Both the position numbers and the translations under genes were made by a program. This document shows positions 1 through 9,405 of a stretch of DNA of 64,000 nt, piece after piece (the first letter of the stretch is position 1; every line of letters begins with the position of its first letter). The notes beneath the pieces are model-generated. The model made no database searches. It was not told the origin of the DNA and was given only the letters and a program-made list of their open reading frames with translations. This DNA is from Bacteroidota bacterium (lineage in GTDB: Bacteria; Bacteroidota; Rhodothermia; JANXDC01), in assembly GCA_025059945.1 (NCBI GenBank), contig JANXDC010000015.1, positions 1-64,000 on the forward strand, read 5' to 3'.

Positions 1-111
1 GCAAAACAAGATACACCCCCGCCTGCTCTTGCGCTAGCCTTGGGCCGGCTAGCTGGCGTTTTCGAGCCGGGATTTCGGATTTTTGACCCCGCAGGCAAGG
101 AGGAAAACGCC

Positions 112-2232
112 ATGCGCAGGCTCTGGATCGCGCTCTTCTGGCTTCTGGAGGCCTTGACGCTGCATGCGCAACCGTTGGTGTATCCGCCTGCGCGGCGGGA
201 CGCCGTCGTGGACGTCTACCATGGCATGCAGGTGTCGGACCCGTATCGGTGGCTAGAGAACCCCGAAAGCCCCGAGACGCAGGCCTGGATCGAGGCCCAA
301 AACAGGCTGACTTTTTCCTGGCTGGCCCAGATTCCGGAGCGAGAGCGCATCCGCAAGCGGCTCCTAGCGCTCTGGAATTACCCGAAATACGGCCTACCCC
401 GACAATATGGAGGCCGATACTTTTACACCCTACAGGAAGGACTGCAAAACCAGCCCGTCTTGTATTGGCTTGGCAGCGCCCGGGATAGCGGCCGGGGACG
501 GGTCGCCTTGGACCCCAACGCGCTTTCGGCTGACGGCACGGTGGCGCTCACAAGCTGGGTTCCGAGTCCCGACGGCCGGCTGCTGGCCTACGGCACCAGC
601 ACCGGAGGCTCGGACTGGCAGGTCATCCGCGTGCGGGATCTAGAGCGCGATCAAGACCTGCCCGACGTCATCCGCTGGGTCAAGTTCAACGCGCCGGCCT
701 GGACGCCCGACGGAAGGGGCTTCTTTTACGCCCGCTACCCGGAGCCGACCGGAGCTGCCCTGCGCGAGCCGAATCGGCACATGAAGCTCTATTACCACCG
801 CCTGGGCACCCCCCAGGAGGCCGACCAGCTTATCTACGAGCGGCCCGATGACCCGGGACTCGGCTTCAGCTGCCGGCTTACGGAGGACGGTCGGTACGCG
901 ATCATCACGATCTGGAAGGGGACCGATCGACGCAACCGGATCGCCTACATTGACCTGCAAGACACCTCTTGGCGCGTCGTTCCCCTGCTAGACGCCGCAG
1001 ACGCTTCCTATGAGTTCGTCGGCAACACGGGAAGCGTGTTCTACTTCCTCACGGACCGGGACGCGCCCAAGGGGCGCCTGATCGCCGTGCACTTGGCCCG
1101 TCCCCAGCCGGAGCACTGGGAGACGATCATCCCCGAATCGGAGGCCGTGCTGCAGGATGCCGTGCTGCTCAACTACCACTTTGTGGTGCACGAGCTGGTG
1201 CACGTAAGCAGCCGGCTAGCCCTGTACAACATCGAGGGCCGGCGGGAGCGGGAAATCCCCCTTCCCACGCTGGGAAGCGTAACGGGGCTGAGCGCCCGCA
1301 TGGACGACACAGAGCTTTTCTTCGGCTTTACGAGCTTCCTGTATCCGACGACGATCTATCGGTTTGATTACACCACCAAGGGGCTAGAAGTCTTCCGCGC
1401 GCCCCGGCTGCCGATCGATCTGGGGGCCTACGAAACGCGCCAAGTTTTCTACCCAAGCAAAGATGGCACGCGCGTACCCATGTTTTTGGTGCACCGGCGA
1501 GATCTGAAGCGGGATGGCTCCAACCCCGTTTACCTGTACGGCTACGGAGGCTTCAACATCAGCCTTACGCCGAGCTTTTCGGTCGCGAACCTGATCTGGC
1601 TTGAGCTCGGAGGCGTATACGCCGTCCCCAACCTGCGCGGTGGAGGCGAGTACGGGGAGGCCTGGCACCGGGCCGGCATGCGGGAGCGCAAGCAAAACGT
1701 CTTCGACGACTTCATCGCGGCGGCAGAATACCTCATCCGGGAAGGGTACACGCAACCCAAGCGGATCGCCATCGCGGGGGCCTCCAACGGCGGGCTGCTG
1801 GTGGGGGCCGTTATGACGCAGCGGCCCGAGCTTTTCGGGGCCGCGCTGCCGGCCGTGGGCGTGCTGGACATGCTGCGCTATCACAAGTTCACCATCGGCT
1901 GGGCCTGGATTCCCGAATACGGCTCGGCCGACGATCCGGAGCAGTTCCGCTACCTGATCCGGTATTCGCCGTACCACAACGTGCGGCCGGGCACCTGCTA
2001 TCCCCCTACGCTCATCACCACAGCCGATCACGACGATCGGGTGGTGCCGGCGCATTCGTATAAATTCGCCGCCGCCCTGCAGGCGGCCCAGGCGTGCGAC
2101 AAGCCGATTTTGATCCGCGTTGAGACGCGCGCCGGACACGGGGCCGGCAAGCCCGCAAGCAAGCAGATCGAGGAGCTGGCCGATCGCTTCGCCTTCCTGG
2201 TGCGCGTTCTGGAGCTTAGATGGCCCTCATAG
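112..2232 (+). CDS. Prolyl oligopeptidase (peptidase family S9A), exported
   Basis: Serine peptidase that cleaves short peptides after proline. The 706-aa product matches the usual 700-710 aa length. An N-terminal signal-like segment (residues 1-18, MRRLWIALF...LHAQ) suggests export to the periplasm. A beta-propeller gating domain (about 70-430) precedes the alpha/beta-hydrolase domain, which carries the triad: nucleophile Ser558 in GASNGG, Asp in DHDDRV and His in RAGHGAGK. An in-frame start at position 40 exists, but the ATG at 112 is preferred because AAGGAGG (97-103) lies 8 nt upstream and this start begins exactly at the signal peptide. Its stop lies 59 bp before the chosen purL start. 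Confidence 0.93.
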   Translation: MRRLWIALFWLLEALTLHAQPLVYPPARRDAVVDVYHGMQVSDPYRWLENPESPETQAWIEAQNRLTFSWLAQIPERERIRKRLLALWNYPKYGLPRQYGGRYFYTLQEGLQNQPVLYWLGSARDSGRGRVALDPNALSADGTVALTSWVPSPDGRLLAYGTSTGGSDWQVIRVRDLERDQDLPDVIRWVKFNAPAWTPDGRGFFYARYPEPTGAALREPNRHMKLYYHRLGTPQEADQLIYERPDDPGLGFSCRLTEDGRYAIITIWKGTDRRNRIAYIDLQDTSWRVVPLLDAADASYEFVGNTGSVFYFLTDRDAPKGRLIAVHLARPQPEHWETIIPESEAVLQDAVLLNYHFVVHELVHVSSRLALYNIEGRREREIPLPTLGSVTGLSARMDDTELFFGFTSFLYPTTIYRFDYTTKGLEVFRAPRLPIDLGAYETRQVFYPSKDGTRVPMFLVHRRDLKRDGSNPVYLYGYGGFNISLTPSFSVANLIWLELGGVYAVPNLRGGGEYGEAWHRAGMRERKQNVFDDFIAAAEYLIREGYTQPKRIAIAGASNGGLLVGAVMTQRPELFGAALPAVGVLDMLRYHKFTIGWAWIPEYGSADDPEQFRYLIRYSPYHNVRPGTCYPPTLITTADHDDRVVPAHSYKFAAALQAAQACDKPILIRVETRAGHGAGKPASKQIEELADRFAFLVRVLELRWPS

Positions 2233-2291
2233 CCGGCCCTCGAGGGCCGTATCTTGGCGCCGAAACCCAAGCCTACGCTTCCGCAGCCGAT

Positions 2292-4526
2292 ATGCCCCAG
2301 ACGCTTTCTCGCGAGCCCGAGGTGACGCGCGAGCTGGCGCGTGCCCACGGACTTACGGATGAAGAATACGACCGGATCCTGCAGATCTTGGGCCGACAGC
2401 CCACGTACACGGAGCTCGGCATGTACGCGGTCATGTGGAGCGAGCACTGCTCCTACAAGAACTCCATCGCCGTGCTCAAGACGCTGCCCCGCTCAGGAGG
2501 GCGGCTGCTTGTGGCGGCCGGAGAAGAAAACGCCGGGCTTGTGGACATCGGCGACGGGCTGGCCGTGGCCTTCAAAATCGAATCCCATAACCACCCCTCG
2601 GCCGTCGAACCCTATCAGGGGGCGGCCACGGGCGTGGGGGGGATCCACCGGGACGTCTTCGCCATGGGGGCCCGGCCCATTGCGGCGCTCGACTCCCTGC
2701 GCTTCGGATCCCTGGACAACGCCCGGGTGCGCTACCTCTTCGACGGCGTGGTGCGCGGGATCGCCGACTACGGAAACGCCTTCGGGGTACCGACCGTGGG
2801 CGGGGAGATCTACTTCGACCCCGCCTACGAGGGCAACCCGCTGGTGAACGTCATGAGCGTGGGTCTGGTGCGCGTAGGCCAGACGGCCCGAGCCGCGGCC
2901 CGCGGCCCGGGCAACCTAGTCATGATCGTGGGCTCCGCGACGGGACGCGACGGCATCCACGGGGCCACGTTCGCCTCCGAGGTCCTGCAAGAGGACTCCG
3001 AGGCCAAGCGCCCCAACGTGCAAGTGGGGGATCCGTTTACGGAAAAGCTGCTGCTTGAGGCCACTTTAGAAGCCCTGCGCACGGGCGCCGTTGTGGGCCT
3101 ACAGGACATGGGCGCAGCCGGGCTTACGTGCTCCAGTTGCGAAACGAGCGCGCGCGCCGGAACGGGGATGCGCCTGTATCTGGAACGCGTGCCCCTGCGC
3201 GAGCCGGACATGTCCGCCTACGAGATCCTGCTGTCGGAATCTCAGGAGCGCATGCTGCTGATCGTCCAACGGGGACGCGAAGAAGAGGTGCTGGAGGTCT
3301 TCCGCAAGTGGGACCTTCCGGCGGCCCTCATCGGAGAGGTCACAGACACGGGCCTTGTGGAGGTCTACCACCACGGGGAGCTCAAGGCCGCAGTGCCGGC
3401 CTCCTCGCTGGTCCTCGGCGGAGGCGCGCCGGTATACATCCGGCAGGCCCGCGAACCGGCCTATCTGGAACGAACGCGCGCCCTGCGGCTTGCGGACGTG
3501 CCCTTGCCGAAGAACCTTGAAGCGGTCTTTCTGCGGCTGCTCGATAGCCCGAACATCGCCTCTAAGCGCTGGGTCTACGAGCAGTACGACACCATGGTGC
3601 GCACGAACACCGTCGTGGGCCCTGGCCCCTCGGATGCGGCCGTGGTGCGCATCAAGGGCACCCGCAAGGCCTTGGCCCTGAAGGTCGACGGCAACGGGCG
3701 TTACGTGTACCTCAACCCCCGTCGGGGAGCGCAGATCGCCGTGGCCGAAGCCGCGCGCAACGTGGTCTGCTCCGGAGCCCGGGCTTTGGCCATCACGAAC
3801 TGCCTGAACTTCGGCGACCCCTACAATCCCGAGGTCTACTGGACCTTTCAGGAGGCCGTAGCCGGCATAGGCGAGGCCTGTCGGATCCTGGGGACCCCCG
3901 TTACGGGCGGCAACGTGAGTTTCTACAACGAAAGCCCCACGGGCGCCATCTACCCCACCCCGACCATCGGGATGGTGGGGCTCATTGAGCCTTTTCCGGA
4001 TCGGCTCATGACGGCCGGCTTCAAATCCGCAGGGGACCTGGTGTGGCTGCTCGGCCAAAACCGGGAGGACATAGGGGGTTCGGAGTACCTGGCCTGGATT
4101 CATGGGCGCGTGGCGGGCGATGCGCCCTACCTGGACTTGGACGAGGAAAAGCGGCTGCATGAGCTGCTGCTTGTCCTTATCGCCGCAGGGCAGATCCGCT
4201 CCGCCCACGACGTCTCCGATGGCGGGCTGGCCGTGGCGCTGGCCGAGTCCTGCTTGTTCGGAGGCTTGGGGGCCCGCATATGGGTGCGGGATCCCATCCG
4301 GCCTGATGCGCTGCTCTTCGGCGAATCCCAGTCGCGCGTAATCGTCAGCGCGCCCCCACAGACCAAGGCCGCCATCGAAGCCGAGGCCCGGCGCTTCGGT
4401 CTTGCCGCCTCCCTGCTGGGCCGCGTAGGCGGGGATCGGCTCCAGATCAACGACTGGATCGATCTGCCCCTAGAACAGATTCGAGAGGTCTACGAATCGG
4501 CCATTCCGCGCCGGATGGCTCAGTAG
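2292..4526 (+). CDS. purL: Phosphoribosylformylglycinamidine synthase subunit PurL
   Basis: ATP-dependent synthetase subunit for step 4 of purine biosynthesis, converting FGAR to FGAM with ammonia from PurQ. The 744-aa length matches the small (Bacillus-type) PurL of about 740 aa that works with separate PurS and PurQ; neither is in the window. [10 protein letters not shown] near residue 50, the KIESHNHPS metal/ATP motif and paired PurM-like domains are visible. The start is uncertain. ATG 2292 gives an N-terminus aligning with Bacillus PurL. ATG 2220, which overlaps the previous stop and has GGAG 5 nt upstream, would add 24 residues. The stop overlaps the convergent ptsI by 7 bp. Confidence 0.95.
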   Translation: MPQTLSREPEVTRELARAHGLTDEEYDRILQILGRQPTYTELGMYAVMWSEHCSYKNSIAVLKTLPRSGGRLLVAAGEENAGLVDIGDGLAVAFKIESHNHPSAVEPYQGAATGVGGIHRDVFAMGARPIAALDSLRFGSLDNARVRYLFDGVVRGIADYGNAFGVPTVGGEIYFDPAYEGNPLVNVMSVGLVRVGQTARAAARGPGNLVMIVGSATGRDGIHGATFASEVLQEDSEAKRPNVQVGDPFTEKLLLEATLEALRTGAVVGLQDMGAAGLTCSSCETSARAGTGMRLYLERVPLREPDMSAYEILLSESQERMLLIVQRGREEEVLEVFRKWDLPAALIGEVTDTGLVEVYHHGELKAAVPASSLVLGGGAPVYIRQAREPAYLERTRALRLADVPLPKNLEAVFLRLLDSPNIASKRWVYEQYDTMVRTNTVVGPGPSDAAVVRIKGTRKALALKVDGNGRYVYLNPRRGAQIAVAEAARNVVCSGARALAITNCLNFGDPYNPEVYWTFQEAVAGIGEACRILGTPVTGGNVSFYNESPTGAIYPTPTIGMVGLIEPFPDRLMTAGFKSAGDLVWLLGQNREDIGGSEYLAWIHGRVAGDAPYLDLDEEKRLHELLLVLIAAGQIRSAHDVSDGGLAVALAESCLFGGLGARIWVRDPIRPDALLFGESQSRVIVSAPPQTKAAIEAEARRFGLAASLLGRVGGDRLQINDWIDLPLEQIREVYESAIPRRMAQ

Positions 4527-6292
4527 TCCTCGAACACGAAGGGATCCGGTTCGGGGCAGCTGGCCTCGCGCCAGGCGCGCAAGCGGGCCTCGATCTGGGC
4601 CGTGTGGGGCAGTTGCAGCAGCTCCGCCGCCAGCGATCGCGCTTCCTCGTAATCGATGGCCCGGATCGTGCGCTTGATTTCCGGCAGCATCACGGGATTG
4701 ACGCTGAGCTCATCTAACCCCAAGCCCACCAGCAGCACGGTGGCCAGCGGATTGGAGGCCATCTCCCCGCAGAGGGCCACAGGAACCCCCTTCTGATGGG
4801 CGCCGTCGATGATGTGCTTGAGCGTGCGCAACACAGCGGGGTGAAATTCCTGATACAGGTTGGCCACTAGATCGTTGCCTCGGTCGACGGCCAACAGGTA
4901 CTGGATCAGGTCGTTGGTGCCGATGGAGACGAAATTGACGCGTTCGGCGATCTGATCGATCAACACGGCCGCCGAGGGCACCTCGATCATCACGCCCACG
5001 GGCACGCGTTCGGCTATGGCATGACCCTCGGCCCGCAGCTCCGCAAGCGCGCGCTCGTAGTGTGCATAGAAGCGCTCAAGTTCCTCCAGACTCGCCACCA
5101 TCGGGATAAGCAACCGAACCGAACCGTGGGCGCTGCTGCGCAAGATGGCCCGCAGCTGAGGGCGCAGCAGCTCCTCGGGCCGATCCAACAAAATCCGCAC
5201 CCCGCGCCAGCCCAAGAAAGGGTTGGGCTCCCGGTATGTGCTCAGGAGCACCTTGTCGCCGCCTACGTCAAAGAGCCGCAGGGTGGCTACATGGGGCCGA
5301 ACGGCCTGCACGATCTCCCGGTAGTAGGCGTACTGCTCCTCTTCCGAGATGAACTTACCCCGGGCCAAGAACAGAGGCTCCGAACGATACAGGCCGATGC
5401 CGTCGGCGCCCTGCTCGGCGACGAAGGGCAGCTCTTCGCGGAACTCCAGATTGGCCCGGAGCCAGATGCGCCGTCCGCAGCGGGTCTGGGCCGGAAGCTG
5501 GGCGAGCTCCTCTCGTTGGGCTCGCAGGCGCTGCTCTATGAGGCGCTGGCGTCGCCGATACAGACGCAACGTGGGCTGGGTGGGGCGCAGGATCACCCGG
5601 CCCGTGTAGCCGTCTACGATCAGCAGATCTCCCGGAGAAGCCTGGTCGGTGATGCTGTGCAGCCCTAAGACGGCCGGCACACGCAGGCTGCGCGCGATGA
5701 TAACCGTATGCGAGGTAGGACCGCCGAAGTCCAACGCCACCCCTCGGATGTTGCGGCGACTGAAGAGCACCAGATCCGCCGGGGTCAGCTCATCGGCTAC
5801 GACGATGCTGGAATCCTCCACGTCCGAAAGCAGGCGCCCCTTCTGCAGGTTGCGCAACAAGCGCTCCTGCACGTCGCGCACGTCCGCGGCCCGCTCATCC
5901 CAATAAGGATCCTCAGGAGCCCGCATGCGCTCCAGGAAGGCCTCGAATTCCTCGTGCACGATGGCCTCGGCGTTAAGCCGCTCGGCTCGGATGCGCTGCT
6001 CGATGTGCTCGTAGACGTGCGCGTCGCGCAGCATAAGCAGCTGAGCTTCGAAGATGGCCGCCGCCTCCGGATCGACCTTTTGACGGGCGATGTCGATGAT
6101 CTTGCGCAGCTCCCGTTCGGAACGCTCCAGCGCCTCTCGGAACCGAGCGACCTCTGAGTCGAGCTCCTCAAGGGCTAGATGCCGATGCGGGATATGGGGG
6201 CGCGTGCGTTCGAACAAAAACGCCGGGCCGATGGCGATGCCGGGCGATCCGGGAATGCCCCGCAAGCGGACCTCCGGCTTCGTTCCCCCCAT
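4520..6292 (-). CDS. ptsI: PTS enzyme I (phosphoenolpyruvate-protein phosphotransferase)
   Basis: Cytosolic enzyme that autophosphorylates from PEP and passes the phosphate to HPr. The 590-aa product has the N-terminal HPr-binding and phospho-His domain, with His195 in GGPTSHT, followed by the PEP-binding TIM barrel with conserved ALCGEMAS. Start ATG 6292 follows GAGGAG by about 8 nt and lies 4 nt after the ptsH stop. An upstream in-frame start at 6358 would extend into ptsH and lacks family similarity. No EII permease is in the window, so the phosphorelay may be regulatory or serve distant EIIs (inference). Confidence 0.95.
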   Translation of the reverse strand: MGGTKPEVRLRGIPGSPGIAIGPAFLFERTRPHIPHRHLALEELDSEVARFREALERSERELRKIIDIARQKVDPEAAAIFEAQLLMLRDAHVYEHIEQRIRAERLNAEAIVHEEFEAFLERMRAPEDPYWDERAADVRDVQERLLRNLQKGRLLSDVEDSSIVVADELTPADLVLFSRRNIRGVALDFGGPTSHTVIIARSLRVPAVLGLHSITDQASPGDLLIVDGYTGRVILRPTQPTLRLYRRRQRLIEQRLRAQREELAQLPAQTRCGRRIWLRANLEFREELPFVAEQGADGIGLYRSEPLFLARGKFISEEEQYAYYREIVQAVRPHVATLRLFDVGGDKVLLSTYREPNPFLGWRGVRILLDRPEELLRPQLRAILRSSAHGSVRLLIPMVASLEELERFYAHYERALAELRAEGHAIAERVPVGVMIEVPSAAVLIDQIAERVNFVSIGTNDLIQYLLAVDRGNDLVANLYQEFHPAVLRTLKHIIDGAHQKGVPVALCGEMASNPLATVLLVGLGLDELSVNPVMLPEIKRTIRAIDYEEARSLAAELLQLPHTAQIEARLRAWREASCPEPDPFVFEDY

Positions 6293-6296
6293 GCGG

Positions 6297-6563
6297 TTAC
6301 TCCTCTCCAAAGCCAGTAGCGAACAACTCCGCCAAAGCGCGCGCGGCCTCCTCCTCATCGGGCCCCTCTACGCGCAGGGTCAGGCGGCAGCCGGGCTCCG
6401 CGGCGAGGGTCATGACCCCGATAATGCTTTTGCCGTTTACGGCAAAGCCATCCTTGAGGATGGTGATGTGGGATCGAAACCTCGAGGCCGTCTTCACAAG
6501 CAAAGCCGCCGGACGCGTGTGCAGACCGGCCTTGTTTTTGATCTCCACCTCCAGGATTTTCAT
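6297..6563 (-). CDS. ptsH: HPr phosphocarrier protein
   Basis: Small PTS phosphocarrier of 88 aa, the usual family length. It has the phosphorylated His15 in AGLHTRPA and the Ser46 region GKSIIGVM that HPr kinase/phosphorylase targets in organisms that have that kinase. It is first in a ptsH-ptsI operon with a 4-nt gap to ptsI. The start is divergent from punA and only 24 bp away, so at least one of the two promoters must lie inside the neighbouring gene. Confidence 0.95.
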   Translation of the reverse strand: MKILEVEIKNKAGLHTRPAALLVKTASRFRSHITILKDGFAVNGKSIIGVMTLAAEPGCRLTLRVEGPDEEEAARALAELFATGFGEE

Positions 6564-6585
6564 GCTCTAACTGCGATCGTGGGCT

Positions 6586-6617
6586 ACATGATAGCATCCG
6601 CTCCCGAAGGGACGCAA
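6586..6617 (-). promoter_or_regulatory. Possible ptsH promoter inside the 5' end of punA
   Basis: On the minus strand TTG (6617-6615) is followed after 21 nt by TATCATGT (6593-6586). This is an imperfect fit to TTG-N20/21-TAnnTTTG, about 22 nt upstream of the ptsH ATG. It overlaps the first codons of punA. The -7 match is weak. Confidence 0.3.
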
Positions 6618-7457
6618 TCCGGAACCTTTGAGCACGCGCACCACTTGCGAGAACTGGCCCAACAGGCCGCGGCGCTGGTGCACGCTCGCGTTTCGCTGCG
6701 CCCCGATACGGCCCTTATACTGGGCTCCGGGCTGGGGGAGATCGCGGAGTCCGCGCAACCGATGGCGCGCATCGCCACGCGCGACCTTCCGGGCTATCCG
6801 GCCTCCACGGTAGAGGGCCATAGCGGATCCTTGATTTGGGCGTACTGGGGCGAAATCCCGGTGCTCTTCGTGCAGGGCCGGGTTCATTTTTACGAGGGCT
6901 ACTCGATCCAAAAAAGCGTCTACCCCGTTCACTTGTTGCACGCCCTGGGCGTTCGCAATCTTATCCTAACCAACGCCGCAGGGGGCCTTAACCCGCTCTT
7001 CCGGCCGGGGGATCTCATGCTCATCCGAGATCACATCGCCTTCGGGTTCACCAACCCCTTGCGAGGATTAAAGGGCGCAGAAGCCGGACTTTATGGGGCG
7101 CGTATCCCCTATGATCCGGACTGGAGCGAAGCGCTGCTGCGCGCAGCCCTTCTGGAGGGCATTCCCCTGCGGGAGGGTACGTACCTGTGGACGCGCGGGC
7201 CCTCTTACGAGACGCCTGCCGAAGTCCGCATGTTCCGTCGTTTTGGGGCCGACGCCGTGGGCATGTCCACGGTGCCCGAAGCGCTGCAGGCGCGCTTTTA
7301 TGGTATGCGCGTAGTGGGCCTATCGGCCATCACAAACCTGGCCGCGGGGCTCAGCGCCCGCCCCCTTGCACACGAAGAGGTCATGGCGCAAGGCCGGGCC
7401 GTGCGCGATACAGTGGCACGGCTATTGCTCCGGTTTTTGCAAGAGGTAGCTAGATAG
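6588..7457 (+). CDS. punA: Purine nucleoside phosphorylase (PNP/MTAP family)
   Basis: Phosphorolysis of purine nucleosides (inosine/guanosine type) to base and ribose-1-phosphate for purine salvage. The 289-aa protein contains the phosphate-binding GSGLGE, EGHSG, GRVHFYEGY, TNAAGG and GMSTVPE motifs, and the Asn of AITNLAAG that marks 6-oxopurine specificity. Start ATG 6588 is the most upstream reasonable one; GTG 6579 is also in frame. The N-terminus is about 20 residues longer than Bacillus PupG. It is divergent from ptsH and 11 bp upstream of the protease gene, so probably co-transcribed with it. Confidence 0.93.
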   Translation: MIASAPEGTQSGTFEHAHHLRELAQQAAALVHARVSLRPDTALILGSGLGEIAESAQPMARIATRDLPGYPASTVEGHSGSLIWAYWGEIPVLFVQGRVHFYEGYSIQKSVYPVHLLHALGVRNLILTNAAGGLNPLFRPGDLMLIRDHIAFGFTNPLRGLKGAEAGLYGARIPYDPDWSEALLRAALLEGIPLREGTYLWTRGPSYETPAEVRMFRRFGADAVGMSTVPEALQARFYGMRVVGLSAITNLAAGLSARPLAHEEVMAQGRAVRDTVARLLLRFLQEVAR

Positions 7458-7468
7458 CCGCTTGGATA

Positions 7469-9151
7469 ATGCGCGCGCTTCTTGCCGTTGGACTCCTCGC
7501 TCTACAGGCCACCTCGGCCGCAGCCACCGTGGTTTTAGTCGAGGTTTCGCCCACGATCGCGGGCCGCTGGCAGCCGATTACGATCGCCGTGGAGCTCCTG
7601 CTAGATCCTGCGCGGTCTCCGGCCTGGGCGCTGGAGCGCCTACGCGAAAGCCGCATCCGCGAGCAGCTTCAAGATCACGTGGAATGGCTGTCCGAACAGG
7701 TACCCACCCCAGAGCAGGCGCTCCTGCTGCCGCACGGCGTGCGGCGGCTTCGTGCGCTATACCGCGTGCGCACCGGAAAACCGGGGTGGCTTCGGCTGCC
7801 CCCCTTACGGCTGAGCCCCGCCTTGCAGGCCGAACCGATCGCCCTGCCGGCTGTGCTCGTCTATACATACCGGCCGGAGCTAGCCCAGTCCCTAAGCGCC
7901 ACGTTTGCACTTGTGGCGGAGCGTCGGACGGGCTTTCGCCCTCAGCTCAGGGTCCTGCAGTACGGCTCAGCTTTTCTGCTGCGACCCGATGTACTTGTTA
8001 CCAGTTTTCACGTCCTGGTGGGCGCCGAACAGGCGCGCGTGCGCCTGGATGAGACCAGGGAGCTCGTGCTGGATCGAGCTTGGTGGGCTGATCCGCAAAA
8101 CGACGTGGTGCTCCTATATGTGCCCCCGCAGCAATGGCACAGGCTGGGGCTGAATCCCCCGGTGCTCTCGGTCCGGCCCGCGCCTCCGGAGCCCGATATG
8201 CCCGTTTTCGCTTTGGGCTGGCCCGGCGGGGTCTTCACGACCACGACGGGGCTATGGGAGAGCGCGCTTCACATGCCTGGACGCGCCCCGCAGCATGTGA
8301 GCACAAACGCCGTCTTTCCGGGTTTAAGCGGAGGGGTGCTCGTGGACTCCCTTGGACGCGGGATCGGCATGATCATATCCGGTCAAGGGGACCGACGTGC
8401 GGCATCCCCACGATCGGGGCCACAGGCTAACGTGTGCGTGGCCGTCGACCTGCGGTGGATTGAGCAGGTCCTGGAGCGACTCAGCACACCTCCGCGGCCG
8501 CTGCGGACGCTTGTCGGAGAGCGCATTATACGCGAAAACCCATACGCGCTGGCCATGACCTTGGAGCGGTGGGCGGAGGCCTTCGCGCAGCTTGCGCCGC
8601 GCGAACAGGAAGCCCAAATGGCCCGCTTGGGCCGCCTACTGGCCCGAGACACCGCCGATGCCGGCCTGTGGTATCTGGTCGGATCGGCCCTGCTGCGGCT
8701 GGGGCGTCGCGCCGAAGCCGAGGCCGCCTTAAGGCGGGCGCTGCAGCTGTTTCCAGAGCATTTCGCGGCTCGCTACGGGCTGGCTGTCCTGTATCTGACG
8801 CAACGCCGGCCCCAGGAGGCCCGTATGCTGTGGCAGGAGCTACTGCGATATCGATCCCTAAGGACGCTCGCCGCATATGGGCTAGCGCGCAGCTACTTAG
8901 GGGAGGGCCGCTACGAAAGAGCGCTTCTGCTGCTGCAGGAGCTGGTGCGCGGCCAACCGGAGTTTGCCGCCGGGGTCTTTTGGTTGGCCTATTGCGAGCT
9001 TATGCAAGAGCGTCCGGATATGGCCCTCTTATGGGAGGCCTGGCTGGCGTACCTGGAGCCGCTCTGGGCGCGCCAGCTGGCTCTTATTCGCACCACACCC
9101 TTGTTGCACCCTATGCGTCCGCTGGAGCTGCCGCTTGTGGCCCTGTATTAG
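7469..9151 (+). CDS. Secreted trypsin-like serine protease with C-terminal TPR repeats
   Basis: A 560-aa exported protein. Residues 1-19 form a signal peptide (MRALLAVG...SAAA), followed by an unassigned beta-rich region (20-140). The trypsin-like fold (about 150-330) shows a credible triad: His181 in TSFHV, Asp212 in QNDVVL and Ser287 in PGLSGG. Residues 390-540 hold TPR-like helical repeats (AEAEAALRRALQLFPEHF and others). There is no PDZ domain, so it is not a standard DegP/HtrA. It follows punA by 11 bp and overlaps the convergent DUF2892 gene by 4 bp. The substrate is unknown. Confidence 0.78.
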   Translation: MRALLAVGLLALQATSAAATVVLVEVSPTIAGRWQPITIAVELLLDPARSPAWALERLRESRIREQLQDHVEWLSEQVPTPEQALLLPHGVRRLRALYRVRTGKPGWLRLPPLRLSPALQAEPIALPAVLVYTYRPELAQSLSATFALVAERRTGFRPQLRVLQYGSAFLLRPDVLVTSFHVLVGAEQARVRLDETRELVLDRAWWADPQNDVVLLYVPPQQWHRLGLNPPVLSVRPAPPEPDMPVFALGWPGGVFTTTTGLWESALHMPGRAPQHVSTNAVFPGLSGGVLVDSLGRGIGMIISGQGDRRAASPRSGPQANVCVAVDLRWIEQVLERLSTPPRPLRTLVGERIIRENPYALAMTLERWAEAFAQLAPREQEAQMARLGRLLARDTADAGLWYLVGSALLRLGRRAEAEAALRRALQLFPEHFAARYGLAVLYLTQRRPQEARMLWQELLRYRSLRTLAAYGLARSYLGEGRYERALLLLQELVRGQPEFAAGVFWLAYCELMQERPDMALLWEAWLAYLEPLWARQLALIRTTPLLHPMRPLELPLVALY

Positions 9152-9363
9152 GCTCTTTTCGGCTCGCAGGTAGATAGCCCCAAGAGCCTATACAGAGGAC
9201 AAAAGCGCAAAAACGCCGTGCCCAACAGCACGAGCCCCAGCCATCCCCAGGGGGTCTGAGGCCCCACGAAGACCAAGCTCACCAGCGCTAGACCCAAAAC
9301 CAGACGGATTATACGGTCCACTTTGCCTACATTGCAGCGCATAGATGGCGCTCCTCCTGCCAT
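9148..9363 (-). CDS. DUF2892-family small membrane protein
   Basis: A 71-aa protein with the family's NVGKVDRIIR N-terminal motif and two short hydrophobic segments (about 20-36 and 38-52), then a Cys-containing tail (FCPLYRLLG). Such domains also occur at the C-terminus of rhodanese YgaP; the function of stand-alone copies is unknown. Start 9363 has GAGGAGG 7 nt upstream. A second start at 9342 (MRCNVGK) also has AGGAGG upstream and looks more like other family members. It is the last gene after the YhaO/YhaN-like pair. Confidence 0.8.
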   Translation of the reverse strand: MAGGAPSMRCNVGKVDRIIRLVLGLALVSLVFVGPQTPWGWLGLVLLGTAFLRFCPLYRLLGLSTCEPKRA

Positions 9364-9405
9364 GGTTCCACCTCCTCATTAGATGCCAGCTGGGGGCCGC
9401 ACAGG

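Noticed and set aside
1-111. Partial gene at the left edge
   Set aside because: Frames are short and without similarity. The segment is best read as upstream region of the peptidase gene; a TATCTTGT-like element on the minus strand is too weak to call.
3099-4208. 369-aa minus-strand frame
   Set aside because: Antisense to purL; no recognisable domain.
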